A DNA stretch of 64,000 nucleotides from Gracilibacillus salinarum (GCF_022919575.1 NZ_CP095071.1:3296001-3360000); one strand, 5' to 3'; shown: positions 17,738 through 27,183, counted from the first letter of the stretch. The notes: generated by a model not told the origin, from the sequence alone. Numbers and translations: made by a program.

Positions 17738-19141
17738 ATGGAAAAGAAACACTCACTTTGGTATGTTATTTTAATCGCATCTGCAGCAGGAATGGCTGGT
17801 CTATTGTATGGTTTTGATACAGCAGTTATTTCCGGAGCGATTGGATATTTACAAGAACTATATAATTTAAGTCCAGCGATGGAAGGCTGGGTCATCTCAT
17901 GTGTTATGATCGGTGGGGTAACAGGGGTAGCATTATCAGGATTTCTAAGTGACCGTTGGGGTCGTAAGAAATTGTTAATGGTGTCGGCTATCTTTTTCAT
18001 TATATCAGCATTAGGTTCTGCGTTTGCACTTGGTGTGACAACGCTTGTATTAGCAAGAATTTTAGGTGGACTTGGGATCGGTTTTGCATCCGCTTTATCG
18101 GTAACATATATTAGTGAATGTGCACCGCCAGCAATTCGTGGCCGCTTAGGGTCTATGTATCAATTGTTCACCATCCTTGGTATCTGTGCAACGTTTTATA
18201 TCAACTATGGTGTTGCCAACAGTGGTACCCATGAGTGGGCGTTAGATGTCGGCTGGCGCTGGATGTTAGGTTACGGAACAATTCCGGGCATTTTGTTTAT
18301 GATTTTACTATTTTTCATTCCGGAAAGTCCGCGTTACTTAGTACAGAAGAAAGATGATGAGCAAGCATTCAACATTTTAAAACGAATCAATGGCGAAGAG
18401 GTTGCTCAAAAAGAATTAAAAGAGATTAAAGCATCAATTGAGATAGAAAAAAGCAGTTCAGTGAAAGAATTAGTAAGACCAGGCTTGAGAATGGCGATGG
18501 GTGTAGGGATTTTCCTAGCCTTATTTAATCAAGTAATCGGTATGAATGCGGTAACGTACTATGGTCCGGATATTTTCCGTAGTGTTGGTTTTGAAAATAA
18601 CACAGAGTTTTTAGCAACAAGTATTATCGGAAGTGTACAAGTTGTCTTTACCATTGTTGCGATTTTATTAATTGATAAACTGGGCCGTAAGAAGTTAATG
18701 GCAATCGGTTCCAGCTTAATGGCAGTGTTTATGCTGTTGATTGGAAGCATTTTCTACTTTGATCCGGCAAATGCAGGTGTACTGTTAATTATTATGATTG
18801 CTGGTTTCACGGCTTCGTTCTGTGTGTCAATGGGTCCAATTCCATGGATTATGATCCCGGAAATTTTCCCGAACCATTTACGTGCTAAGGCAGTAGGTAT
18901 TGCAACCGTATTCCTATGGGGAGCAAACTGGGCGATTGGACAGTTTACACCAGTCTTAATCAACAATATGGGTAGCGCTTTTACATTCTGGATGTTCGCT
19001 GTTATTAACGTGATCTGTTTTATCTTTGTAATGACAATCGTTCCAGAAACGAAAAACAAAACATTAGAAGAAATCGGACAGTTATGGAAGTCAAAAGACA
19101 AAACGCAAAAAGAAGAGAAAATCCAGGAAGAATTAGTATAA
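17738..19141 (+). CDS. Sugar porter (MFS; XylE/AraE/IolT-like)
   Basis: A 467-residue, 12-TM proton-coupled sugar transporter. Sugar-porter signatures are all present: GLLYGFDTAVISGAIG in TM1, DRWGRKK after TM2, PESPRYLV before the central loop, LIDKLGRKK in the second half and the C-terminal PETKNKTLEEI. The substrate (xylose, arabinose, glucose or inositol) cannot be told from the sequence. It follows the binding-protein/kinase/regulator set and has a cre-like site and two direct-repeat blocks upstream, which suggests control by CcpA and by a specific activator. RBS AGGAGGAAG precedes the ATG. Confidence 0.9.
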   Translation: MEKKHSLWYVILIASAAGMAGLLYGFDTAVISGAIGYLQELYNLSPAMEGWVISCVMIGGVTGVALSGFLSDRWGRKKLLMVSAIFFIISALGSAFALGVTTLVLARILGGLGIGFASALSVTYISECAPPAIRGRLGSMYQLFTILGICATFYINYGVANSGTHEWALDVGWRWMLGYGTIPGILFMILLFFIPESPRYLVQKKDDEQAFNILKRINGEEVAQKELKEIKASIEIEKSSSVKELVRPGLRMAMGVGIFLALFNQVIGMNAVTYYGPDIFRSVGFENNTEFLATSIIGSVQVVFTIVAILLIDKLGRKKLMAIGSSLMAVFMLLIGSIFYFDPANAGVLLIIMIAGFTASFCVSMGPIPWIMIPEIFPNHLRAKAVGIATVFLWGANWAIGQFTPVLINNMGSAFTFWMFAVINVICFIFVMTIVPETKNKTLEEIGQLWKSKDKTQKEEKIQEELV

Positions 19142-19144
19142 AGG

Positions 19145-19177
19145 GAAAGTCCGTGGTAGTGACCACGGGCTTTTTCT
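19145..19177 (+). terminator. Terminator of the sugar porter gene
   Basis: AAAGTCCGTGGT and ACCACGGGCTTT pair around AGTG and are followed by TTTTT. From 19178 to 19400 no gene could be supported. Confidence 0.85.
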
Positions 19178-19400
19178 ATATGTTAGGAATGAAATCTACT
19201 TAGTAATTTGATGATGCTTAAGGATAGTTATGATTGAAAGAGGCAGTTATTCGATCAAAAGTGCGGATGAGAAAAGTTGTAATGAACGAAACAGTCCTTT
19301 TGTAGTGTTATATTAATGGAAGGCAGGAAAAGAAGAGGAATGCAGTGGTGCCCCGAATGCGGTAGTTTACAACAGCAAGAGGCTTGTCACTATTAAATAA

Positions 19401-19437
19401 AAATCGCCGCGCGGAGGGGAGACACCACGCAGCGATT
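19401..19437 (-). terminator. Terminator of the gluconate operon
   Basis: On the minus strand GAAATCGCTGCGTGG pairs with CCGCGCGGCGATTTT (imperfect) and is followed by a T-rich tail. Confidence 0.75.
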
Positions 19438-19440
19438 TCG

Positions 19441-20787
19441 TTATGAAATAAAGATTCCCAATACAAGTGCAACAATTAAACCGACCAGTCCAATCAGTGT
19501 TTCCATAATAGTCCAGGATTTCAATGTATCTTTTACATCTAAGCCGAAATAACGGCCGACTAACCAGAACCCTGAATCATTGACGTGAGATAATACGGTT
19601 GCACCGGAAGCGACTGCAATAACGATTAATCCTAATACAGGCCCTTCCAAACCTAAAATATCAATTAAAGGTGCGACAAGTCCTGCAGCTGTCACCATCG
19701 ATACGGTAGCTGAACCTTGGGCAACCCTTACACATGCCGCAATCAGAAAGGCTAATAGAATAGGAGGGAGGCTTGAATCCGCCATCATATTCCCGATAAC
19801 ATCACCTACGCCTGATTGAATCAGTATTTCCTTAAATACACCACCAGCACCTGTTACCAGGATGATAATCCCTGCTGGTTCCAACCCTTTGTTCGCAATA
19901 TCTTGCACTTCTTGACGGCTCAATCCGCGTTTCGTTCCTAAGAAAACAAACGTTAAAATCGTAGCAATTGTCAGCGCGACAAAAGGATGTCCTAAGAAGG
20001 TAAAGATCTCTCTGACGATATGTCCCTCACCTAAGAAAAATCCTGAAAACGTATTACATAAAATTAAAAATAATGGTGTTAAAATGATTATCGCAATTAA
20101 ACGGAAGCTAGGTAGTTCCTTATTATCATAAGCGACTTCTTCCATATTCATATATTCCGGTACCACAACATGCAAGCGTTTTGATATATAGCGAGCGAAT
20201 AATGGCCCAGCAATGATCATGGATGGTACACCTGCGATTGCACCAAACAGGATGACCCAGCCTAGATCTGCTCCGACTAAATCTGCGACGGCAATTGGTC
20301 CGGGTGTTGGTGGAATGAAAGTGTGTGTAACCGCTAACCCGGCAAGTAAAGGAATACCATAATAGAGCAGCGACTTACCGGTTTTCTTCGCTAATCCATA
20401 TACGATAGGTACAAGAATAATAAAACCGACATCAAAGAAAACAGGGATTGCAACAAGGAACCCGGTAATACCGAGTGACCATTGTGCTTTATCCTCACCG
20501 AATTTATTGATCATCGTTTTTGCCAATCGGTCTGCTCCGCCTGATACTTCAAGCATTTGACCGAACATCGCACCTAAACCGACAACGACGGCAACGAATC
20601 CTAAGGTACCACCCATTCCTTTCTCCATCGTATCAATGACTTCACTGAGTGGCATACCTGCTAGAATTCCTACAATTAAACTGACAACTAACAAGGCGAC
20701 AAAAGCGTGTAATTTTGTCTTAATGACTAGGAATAGTAAAAGAAAAATACCCGCTAACGCTATTAAAATTAACATTTGGTCTGACAT
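19441..20787 (-). CDS. gntP: Gluconate permease (GntP family)
   Basis: A 448-residue membrane transporter of the GntP family, importing gluconate or a related sugar acid with protons. Visible landmarks are an N-terminal pair of TM helices (MLILIALAGIFLLLFLVIK), the GLGAMFGQMLEVSGGADRLA stretch, FIPPTPGPIAVADLVGADLG and the C-terminal VNDSGFWLVGRYFGLDVKDT. The length is typical. It lies 24 bases after the dehydrogenase gene, so both are one operon. No gluconate kinase gene is adjacent. Confidence 0.9.
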   Translation of the reverse strand: MSDQMLILIALAGIFLLLFLVIKTKLHAFVALLVVSLIVGILAGMPLSEVIDTMEKGMGGTLGFVAVVVGLGAMFGQMLEVSGGADRLAKTMINKFGEDKAQWSLGITGFLVAIPVFFDVGFIILVPIVYGLAKKTGKSLLYYGIPLLAGLAVTHTFIPPTPGPIAVADLVGADLGWVILFGAIAGVPSMIIAGPLFARYISKRLHVVVPEYMNMEEVAYDNKELPSFRLIAIIILTPLFLILCNTFSGFFLGEGHIVREIFTFLGHPFVALTIATILTFVFLGTKRGLSRQEVQDIANKGLEPAGIIILVTGAGGVFKEILIQSGVGDVIGNMMADSSLPPILLAFLIAACVRVAQGSATVSMVTAAGLVAPLIDILGLEGPVLGLIVIAVASGATVLSHVNDSGFWLVGRYFGLDVKDTLKSWTIMETLIGLVGLIVALVLGIFIS

Positions 20788-20811
20788 GATGTTCCCTTCC
20801 TTTCTGTGAAG

Positions 20812-21708
20812 TTATCTCTTGGTTACGGCATGGCCTCCGAATTCATTCCGAAGTGCTGCCACTGCTTTTCCGGTAAAGGTATCATCTTCTTGTGACCGGT
20901 AGCGCATCATTAATGATAGCGTAATAACTGGGGCAGCCATTTCATAATCAAGTGCTGTTTCTACCGTCCATTTACCCTCTCCTGAGGAATTCATAACCCC
21001 TTTTATATCATCCAGACGAGGGTCTTTTGCGAACGCATTCTCCATTAGTTCCATAAGCCATGAGCGAATAACAGAGCCGTTGTTCCAGACTTTGGCTACC
21101 TTTTCATAATCATAATCAAATGGACTTTTTTCCAATAAGTCAAATCCTTCTGCAATGGCTTGCATCATTCCATATTCAATCCCATTATGTACCATTTTGA
21201 GAAAATGACCGCTTCCGGTTTTTCCGGTGTACAAGTAGCCATTCTCTACGGTAACGTCTCGGAATAGTGGTTCGATTTTCTTGAATTCATCAGGATCACC
21301 ACCGACCATCGTACAGGCTCCGGTCCGAGCGCCTTCCATACCACCGCTTGTCCCACAGTCAAAGTAGAAAAGCTCCTTCTCTTGACTTATCTCAGATCGT
21401 CTGAGGGAATCCTTATAATGCGCATTACCACCATCAATAATCCGATCGCCTGCGTCCAGTGAAGCAATCAGTGATGTAAAAACGCTTTCTGTTGCATCCC
21501 CGGCAGGTACCATCATCCAAATGGTTCTTGGTGGAGCGATATTTTTTACTAATTCTTCGATAGTAGCTGCTGTTTGTGCACCATCTGTCGAAATATTTTT
21601 CATTGCGTCATGATTTGTATCGTGAGCAATCACTTGATATTGGTTGTCTAATAGGTTTAATGAGAGTTGATATCCCATTTTTCCTAAGCCTATCATGCCG
21701 ATTTGCAT
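20812..21708 (-). CDS. gnd: 6-phosphogluconate dehydrogenase, short (YqeC/GndA) type
   Basis: A 298-residue decarboxylating dehydrogenase. The Rossmann motif GLGKMG is at residues 7-12 and the phosphogluconate-binding stretches are DGGNAHYKDS, GTSGGMEGAR and KMVHNGIEYGMMQ. At about 300 residues it is the short type, which in Gram-positives usually prefers NAD+; the usual housekeeping enzyme has about 470 residues. It converts 6-phosphogluconate to ribulose-5-phosphate. First gene of the operon with gntP and divergent from an RpiR regulator. Confidence 0.9.
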   Translation of the reverse strand: MQIGMIGLGKMGYQLSLNLLDNQYQVIAHDTNHDAMKNISTDGAQTAATIEELVKNIAPPRTIWMMVPAGDATESVFTSLIASLDAGDRIIDGGNAHYKDSLRRSEISQEKELFYFDCGTSGGMEGARTGACTMVGGDPDEFKKIEPLFRDVTVENGYLYTGKTGSGHFLKMVHNGIEYGMMQAIAEGFDLLEKSPFDYDYEKVAKVWNNGSVIRSWLMELMENAFAKDPRLDDIKGVMNSSGEGKWTVETALDYEMAAPVITLSLMMRYRSQEDDTFTGKAVAALRNEFGGHAVTKR

Positions 21709-21750
21709 GTATAATCCATCCTTTGTTCGAAAAAATTTCGTTCTTCATAC

Positions 21751-21778
21751 ATTATACGAAAAAAAATTCTTTTTTCAA
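21751..21778 (-). promoter_or_regulatory. Promoter of the gluconate operon
   Basis: On the minus strand TTGAAA (21773-21778), a 16-base spacer, then TATAAT (21751-21756). Opposed AT-rich repeats with CGAAA and TTTCG in the divergent region (21735-21810) are possible RpiR operators; another TATAAT for the divergent regulator is at 21818-21823. Confidence 0.65.
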
Positions 21779-21854
21779 CCGTTTGCAAAAAATATTTTTT
21801 TCTTTCGGTATTTTTAGTATAATGTTAGGTAAACTTTGGCTCAGGAGAATGATC

Positions 21855-22709
21855 ATGAAGAATAAACGACAGACATGTCTGGATCAAGTACGTCGAAACT
21901 ATCCTAAATTCAGTGTCACAGAGCGAAAAATTGCTGATTACATATTAAGAAATCCTAACCAGATCATCCATTCCTCGATCAATCAATTAGCAGAAGACCT
22001 GCATGTAGCCGATTCAACCGTATTCCGTTTTTGTAAGCGGATCGGTTATAAGGGTTACCAGGCAATGAAGATAGCCCTTGCTTCCGAGGTAGTATCTTCT
22101 TTGCAAGATATACATGAAAAAGTGGATCAGGGGGATAGCGTGGAAACCGTAGCTTCCAAAGTATTCCGATCTAATATGAATGCCTTGGAGGAAACCTTGC
22201 AAATTATTGATGAGGAAGAAGTCCAAAAGGCCGTTAAGTCATTGACGAATGCAAGATTTGTCCATTTTTTCGGTACAGGTGGCTCGAACGTAGTAGCATT
22301 CGATGCTTATCATAAATTTGTTCGAACCGGAATTGCTGTACAGGCAGTGTCGGATACGCATATGCAGTTAATGGCCGCTTCACAACTGGAGGAGGGGGAT
22401 TGTGCGATTTTAATTTCGCATTCCGGTTCCTCGAAGGATATTATCCATATTTTAAATGTGTTAAAAGAAAAAAACGTCACGACCATCGCGATCACTAATT
22501 TTGCGAAATCAACATTAAGTGCTGCTGCTGATATTGCTTTGTATACGAGTTCGGGAGAAACAGATTTCAGAGCAGAAGCCTTCTCTTCAAGAATTGCCCA
22601 GCTTTCACTGCTTGATTTGCTTTATGTCAATGTGCTGATGGAAAAAGGTGAAGCAGGACAAGAGGCTATCAGGAATATGCGTGAAGCGATGACGGTGAAG
22701 CGCATATAA
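21855..22709 (+). CDS. RpiR-family regulator of the gluconate operon
   Basis: A 284-residue regulator. The HTH_6 domain comes first (residues 1-80, INQLAEDLHVADSTVFRFCK) and the SIS domain covers about 110-265 (VHFFGTGGSNVVAFDAYHKF, ILISHSGSSKDIIHI). Divergent from gnd-gntP, so it most likely controls them in response to a phosphorylated sugar acid such as 6-phosphogluconate, by analogy with other RpiR proteins. The ATG at 21855 has AGGAG seven bases upstream; the upstream in-frame region is the divergent promoter, not protein. Confidence 0.88.
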   Translation: MKNKRQTCLDQVRRNYPKFSVTERKIADYILRNPNQIIHSSINQLAEDLHVADSTVFRFCKRIGYKGYQAMKIALASEVVSSLQDIHEKVDQGDSVETVASKVFRSNMNALEETLQIIDEEEVQKAVKSLTNARFVHFFGTGGSNVVAFDAYHKFVRTGIAVQAVSDTHMQLMAASQLEEGDCAILISHSGSSKDIIHILNVLKEKNVTTIAITNFAKSTLSAAADIALYTSSGETDFRAEAFSSRIAQLSLLDLLYVNVLMEKGEAGQEAIRNMREAMTVKRI

Positions 22710-22798
22710 GAACAGTGATGCATAAATTGTATGTAAAGCGAGCAGAATTCGCCTAAAATCACATTCAACTCGTTAAGAAATACGTTTCTTATTATAAT

Positions 22799-22843
22799 AA
22801 AAGAGGTGTAACCAGAGATATGCTCTGTGTTACACCTTCTTTG
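22799..22843. terminator. Bidirectional terminator between RpiR and CAP-protein genes
   Basis: AAGAGGTGTAAC and GTTACACCTTCTT form a long stem, with T- or A-rich flanks on both sides. Confidence 0.85.
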
Positions 22844-22871
22844 TAGGTTATCTAAGCAAATGTGCGCTTGT

Positions 22872-23651
22872 TTATTTTCCAATAAATTGTTGTGTCCAGT
22901 AGTTACCGTCTTCTACATAACCAACGCCAATGTGCGTGAAGTCTTCATTTAAGATATTAGCACGGTGACCTTCACTGTTCATCCAAGCTTCTACTACTTC
23001 TTCTGGAGTAGTTTGACCTTTGGCAATGTTTTCACCAGCTGTTTGGTAGCTGATGCCGAACTGTTCCATCATATCGAATGGAGAACCATAAGTTGGACTA
23101 TTGTGACTGAAATAACCGTTAGATGACATATCTTGAGATTTTGCTTTTGCCACTTTACTTAATTCTGTATCAAGTGTTAATGGTGACAATCCTTGCTTTT
23201 CACGTTCTTCATTAGTAAGATCGATTACTTCTTGCTCAAATTGACTGATGTCTGATGCTTCGTTACTTTCTGTTGCTTGATCTTTTGTATTTCCTTCTGC
23301 ATTCGTTTCTGCAGAATTGTTTGTGTTCTCTTCAGGTGCTTGTTCTGTTTCGTTTGTATTGCTCTCTGGTGTTTCTGTTGCTTTCTCGTCATTACCTGCA
23401 TTTTCTTGCTTGTTGTTGTCTGTTGCAGTTGACTCTTCTTCTTGAGATGGGTTCTTAATAGAATGATTCTCCATCCATTTATTTACGAAATCCTGAATGT
23501 TAGATTTAGAGATATCTCCAGTAGAAATCATCTCGTATACTTTATGCTCAACTTGGTTTTTCGCTTGTTCGACATTTGTGTCATGAGAAAAACCTGTATT
23601 TAGTAGAAAGGCTCCTGCTAGTAAAGCTGTGATCGATAATTTTTTTATCAT
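22872..23651 (-). CDS. Secreted CAP/SCP-domain protein (YkwD-like)
   Basis: A 259-residue secreted protein. A signal peptide (MIKKLSITALLAGAFLLNTG) is followed by a Glu/Asn/Thr-rich low-complexity linker (about 75-130) and a C-terminal CAP domain (about 140-259). The CAP part shows DLTNEEREKQGLSPL, MSSNGYFSHNSP, AGENIAKGQ and NEDFTHIGVGYVEDGNYW, typical of bacterial YkwD-type proteins. Their function is not well defined; some have nuclease or wall-related roles. The ATG at 23651 follows AAAGGAGTG; the frame extending to 23714 has no ribosome site. Monocistronic. Confidence 0.88.
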   Translation of the reverse strand: MIKKLSITALLAGAFLLNTGFSHDTNVEQAKNQVEHKVYEMISTGDISKSNIQDFVNKWMENHSIKNPSQEEESTATDNNKQENAGNDEKATETPESNTNETEQAPEENTNNSAETNAEGNTKDQATESNEASDISQFEQEVIDLTNEEREKQGLSPLTLDTELSKVAKAKSQDMSSNGYFSHNSPTYGSPFDMMEQFGISYQTAGENIAKGQTTPEEVVEAWMNSEGHRANILNEDFTHIGVGYVEDGNYWTQQFIGK

Positions 23652-23995
23652 CGTTGTTTCACTCCTTTTGTTTTGTTCCACTTCATCATAGCATGGGTTT
23701 TTTGTAATATTCATGGATAATTATAGTAAAATGATAGGTGAAACCGGATTCTATTATCAATCCACCACTTTAACAAATGAAAATTGGTAAAAAATGCGCA
23801 AACTAGTAAAAAAATATAGAAAAATAGACTTGACAGCTTTGAAAATTACTAGAATTATAACAATATGTTACGAAGCTGTTGCCACTGTGACATTTTTTGA
23901 AAAGAATCCTTCCATACAGATTAACATTAGGCATTTTGGAAACAATCCTTTATACTAAGAGAAGCAGTTATTTTTACAAAAGGTAGGAATCGCTC

Positions 23996-25165
23996 ATGTC
24001 AGAGGAAAATATTACGAGGCTAGAACTAGACGGTAAAGAATACATATTAATTGGAACAGCTCATGTCTCCAAGCATAGTGCCGAGCAGGTGAAAGAGGTT
24101 ATCGAAGCCGAGCAGCCAGATGCTGTTTGTATCGAGTTAGACAAGCAACGCTACGAATCAGTGATGAACGGAAGTAACTGGCAGGATATGGACATCTTTC
24201 AAGTTATTAAAGAAAAGAAAGCAACCCTGCTATTAATGAATCTTGCTATTTCATCATTCCAGAAAAAAATGGCTAAACAATTTGGTATTAAGCCTGGTCA
24301 GGAAATGATTCAAGGGATAGAGTCCGCAAAAGAAACCGGAGCGGAGCTTGTCTTGGCGGACCGGAATATTCAAATTACTTTTTCACGTATTTGGGGAAGT
24401 ATCGGCTTTAAAGGAAAGATGATGCTGTTGACACAAGTATTAGCCGGTGTCTTTACCAATGAATCGATTTCGGAAGAAGATTTGGAGAAAATGAAGAAAC
24501 AGGATGCGATTGACAGTGTTTTAAGCGAATTCTCTGAACAATTTCCGCGCTTGAAAAAACCATTAATTGATGAGCGTGATCAATATTTAGCGCAAAAAAT
24601 AAAAAAAGCACCAGGTAAGAAGATTGTTGCCGTACTTGGGGCTGCGCACGTACCTGGTATTACAAAAGAAATTAAAAAAGAGCATGATCTGAAGAAATTA
24701 ACGCAATTACCACCAAAATCAAAAGTACCGAAGATTATCGGCTGGTCCATTCCGTTGCTGATTGTTGCCATTATTGCCTTTACTTTTATTACGAATCCGA
24801 TGGCAGGATGGCAGCAAGTGATTAGCTGGCTGGTATGGAATGGAGGATTTTCTGCACTAGGTGTTCTATTAGCGTTAGGGCATCCGTTAACGATCTTAAC
24901 GGCATTAATCGCCGCACCGATTACCTCCTTAAATCCATTAATAGCGGCGGGCTGGTTTGCAGGAATCGTGCAAGCTGTTGTAAAGAAGCCGCATGTATCC
25001 GATTTTGAGGCATTGGCAGAAGATGTGCATACAGTCAAGGGATTTTGGCAAAATAAGGTAACACGTATACTGCTGATTGTTGTATTCGCTAATCTGGGTA
25101 GTTCACTCGGTACGATAATTGCGGGTACCGATATTATAAGGCTGTTTATCGACAGCTTCTCATAA
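23996..25165 (+). CDS. TraB/PrgY-family membrane protein
   Basis: A 389-residue protein. The N-terminal TraB domain (about 1-220) has the metalloprotease-like motifs IGTAHVSKHS, VCIELDKQRY, LADRNIQITFSR and LGAAHVPGI. The C-terminal half (from about 245) has three or four TM helices (WSIPLLIVAIIAFTFI; GVLLALGHPLTILTALIAAP; ILLIVVFANLGSSLGTII). In Enterococcus, PrgY/TraB proteins shut down self-pheromone activity; in chromosomes of other Firmicutes the role is unknown. RBS AAGGTAGGAA precedes the ATG. Confidence 0.85.
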   Translation: MSEENITRLELDGKEYILIGTAHVSKHSAEQVKEVIEAEQPDAVCIELDKQRYESVMNGSNWQDMDIFQVIKEKKATLLLMNLAISSFQKKMAKQFGIKPGQEMIQGIESAKETGAELVLADRNIQITFSRIWGSIGFKGKMMLLTQVLAGVFTNESISEEDLEKMKKQDAIDSVLSEFSEQFPRLKKPLIDERDQYLAQKIKKAPGKKIVAVLGAAHVPGITKEIKKEHDLKKLTQLPPKSKVPKIIGWSIPLLIVAIIAFTFITNPMAGWQQVISWLVWNGGFSALGVLLALGHPLTILTALIAAPITSLNPLIAAGWFAGIVQAVVKKPHVSDFEALAEDVHTVKGFWQNKVTRILLIVVFANLGSSLGTIIAGTDIIRLFIDSFS

Positions 25166-25241
25166 TGAAAATTGGGCTTTTCTTATATTGTTTTTTTATT
25201 AAAAACTAAATATTCAGCGTTAAACTCTGAAATTCAAAATT

Positions 25242-25281
25242 CAAAAGCACCCACCACTTATTAGTGATGGGTGCTTTAGTT
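25242..25281 (+). terminator. Terminator of the TraB-family gene
   Basis: AAAGCACCCA(CCACT) pairs with (AGTGA)TGGGTGCTTT; TAGTTTTT follows. Confidence 0.8.
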
Positions 25282-25413
25282 TTTCTATCGTTATTGATAG
25301 AGGAAACAATTTTTCGAGTATATAAATACCTTTGAAGGGACTAAAAACGTTGCTATAGACCCACTCCTTATCACCTTGATATGATGATATAAGATTAAAG
25401 AAAAGGTGATTAG

Positions 25414-26283
25414 ATGGAAAAACAGAAACGCAATTTAAAAATAGGAGAAAGAGCAGCAATTATTAGTATTATTGCATACGTGTGCTTATCCGTCATAAAA
25501 GTTTTAATTGGTTATAATACTGGTTCAGAAGCCTTGAAAGCCGATGGTCTTAATAACGTTACGGATATTTTAGCGTCAATTGCAGTATTAGTAGGATTAA
25601 AGTTATCTCAAAAACCTGCAGACCATGATCATCCTTACGGTCACTGGAAAGCTGAAATGGTGGCGTCGATGGTGGCGTCGTTTATTATGATGGCAGTGGG
25701 TTTACAAGTATTGTATCAAGCGATCTCCTCTGTATTAAATGAAAGCACTGAGTCCCCGGACCTTATTGCAGCCTGGACGGGTCTTGTATGTGCAATCGTT
25801 ATGTTTGGTGTTTATCGCTATAATAATACTATTGCTAAGCGAACACAGAGTCAAGCCGTTAAGGCGGCTGCAAAAGATAATTTATCTGATGCGTGGGTAA
25901 GTATAGGTGCATCGATTGGTATTTTTGGTTCGCAGTTTGATTTACCTTGGTTGGACCCCGTTACGGCTGTGGTTGTTGGGTATTTAATTTGCAAAACAGC
26001 TTGGGATATTTTTAGAGAAGCTTCACATCATCTTACAGATGGATTTGATCAAACGGAAATGGATCAGTATAAGAAAACAATTTTATCTATTGATGGTGTA
26101 GAAGGAGTTAAAGATATTAAAGCTCGAAACTATGGCACTAATGTAGTGGTAGATGTTGTGATGCAAGTACATTCTAATCAAGATATCAAAGAAGCTCATG
26201 ATCTTTCAACCAGAGTAGAAAACCAATTGATAGAAAAATACGATATATATGATGTTCAAGTTCACATTGAACCAAAATATTAG
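25414..26283 (+). CDS. Cation diffusion facilitator (metal exporter)
   Basis: A 289-residue CDF protein with the expected six TM helices and a C-terminal cytoplasmic domain (about 210-289). Metal-site motifs are ADGLNNVTD in TM2 (Asp44, Asn48, Asp51) and DNLSDAWVS in TM5; HDHPYGHWKAE follows TM2. The residues and length are like the B. subtilis manganese exporters MneP and MneS (YdfM, YeaB). The metal is therefore likely Mn(II) but not proven. No yybP-ykoY-type leader was recognised upstream. RBS AAAGGTGAT precedes the ATG. Confidence 0.88.
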   Translation: MEKQKRNLKIGERAAIISIIAYVCLSVIKVLIGYNTGSEALKADGLNNVTDILASIAVLVGLKLSQKPADHDHPYGHWKAEMVASMVASFIMMAVGLQVLYQAISSVLNESTESPDLIAAWTGLVCAIVMFGVYRYNNTIAKRTQSQAVKAAAKDNLSDAWVSIGASIGIFGSQFDLPWLDPVTAVVVGYLICKTAWDIFREASHHLTDGFDQTEMDQYKKTILSIDGVEGVKDIKARNYGTNVVVDVVMQVHSNQDIKEAHDLSTRVENQLIEKYDIYDVQVHIEPKY

Positions 26284-26406
26284 ACTGAAAAAGACGGTAG
26301 AAATATATTGCCGAGAGGGAGAAAAACTCCCATCTCTTATTCTAGTCCTTAGCCTATTAGTTCTATAACCTCTTTCTTAGAATTGGGGGAAGGGCTTATT
26401 CTATTT

Positions 26407-26841
26407 CTATTTATTTATAAAATATAGAAACCAAACAGCATGGTTTTGCTCGTCAGCTGCAGCACGTTGAAAAGATTGTTTAATCTTCTCCTCTTGAGCA
26501 CGATCGGCCATATCTAAATAAAAGTCCACAGCCCCCTGTTCATCATTAAAAGCAAATTCTATTCCATCACGATAATTAGTTGGACATTCTTCCGTTATAT
26601 TATAGGTGGGTTGCTGTCCTGTTAAACGAATATAAATTTCTGCAAACGACTGAAGATGTCTTTTTTCATCATTTTGTATCTCTAAGATTCTATTTATTTG
26701 TGTCGAGTTCGGTGCCATTTTTGCTAGCATACCGTAACATGAAATAGCACTATATTCAGCATTAATTGCTTTTTGCAGGTCTGCGTTGAATTTATTATTA
26801 TTCATTACGCGGTAGTTTTCATAATTTAAATATTGATACAT
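26407..26841 (-). CDS. Ferritin-like (rubrerythrin-type) protein
   Basis: A 144-residue, four-helix ferritin-like protein. Carboxylate and His ligands of a di-iron site are visible: AINAEYSAI (helix 1), NDEKRHLQSFAEIY (helix 2), FNDEQGAVDFYLDMAD (helix 3) and AAADEQNHAVWF (helix 4). The arrangement is like B. subtilis YhjR, which is encoded with the Cys-rich YhjQ and is linked to spores. Here the Cys-rich protein at 12498 is far away, while another Cys-containing miniprotein is divergent at 26999. RBS AAGGAGAG precedes the ATG. Confidence 0.78.
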   Translation of the reverse strand: MYQYLNYENYRVMNNNKFNADLQKAINAEYSAISCYGMLAKMAPNSTQINRILEIQNDEKRHLQSFAEIYIRLTGQQPTYNITEECPTNYRDGIEFAFNDEQGAVDFYLDMADRAQEEKIKQSFQRAAADEQNHAVWFLYFINK

Positions 26842-26998
26842 GGTTACTCTCCTTAAGATAAAGTTTCCATATAACTATATGAAGAAAGTTGAGGGTATGT
26901 GCTAGTCTAATTAATGTTGATTATAAACGAAAAAACATAAATAATTCATTAAAATGTAGCCATAATATAAGTGATTTTAATAAAAGGAGGCGAATTCA

Positions 26999-27163
26999 GT
27001 GGACCAAAATCAACTTCAAGAATGTATTACTGAATGCGAAAGTGCACTAACTCATCTGAGTAGTGCTATGAGCTATGCACATGATTCTGCAAAACAAAAA
27101 ATGCAACATGCTTCTAAAGATTTAGAAGAGTGTGTAGCAGAGTGCCGTGAGCTTCTTTCTTAA
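26999..27163 (+). CDS. Cys-rich miniprotein, 54 residues
   Basis: A GTG start with AAAGGAGGCG seven bases upstream gives 54 residues. The protein is helical with two CxxxC motifs (QECITECES near the start, EECVAECRE near the end) and a Met/His-containing middle (SAMSYAHDSAKQKMQHASK). The CxxxC pairs would lie on one face of each helix, so metal binding or a disulphide pair is possible. A terminator at 27184 supports a real single gene. No known family was recognised. Divergent from the ferritin-like gene. Confidence 0.7.
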   Translation: MDQNQLQECITECESALTHLSSAMSYAHDSAKQKMQHASKDLEECVAECRELLS

Positions 27164-27183
27164 TGTAGTTTAATTCTTATAAT

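Noticed and set aside
19316..19396. Possible 26-residue peptide with a WCPECG motif
   Set aside because: The CPxCG motif recalls small zinc-ribbon peptides, but there is no proper ribosome site at either ATG and it ends beside the gluconate terminator.
25282..25413. Manganese riboswitch before the CDF exporter
   Set aside because: No yybP-ykoY-type conserved elements could be seen in the 130-base leader.
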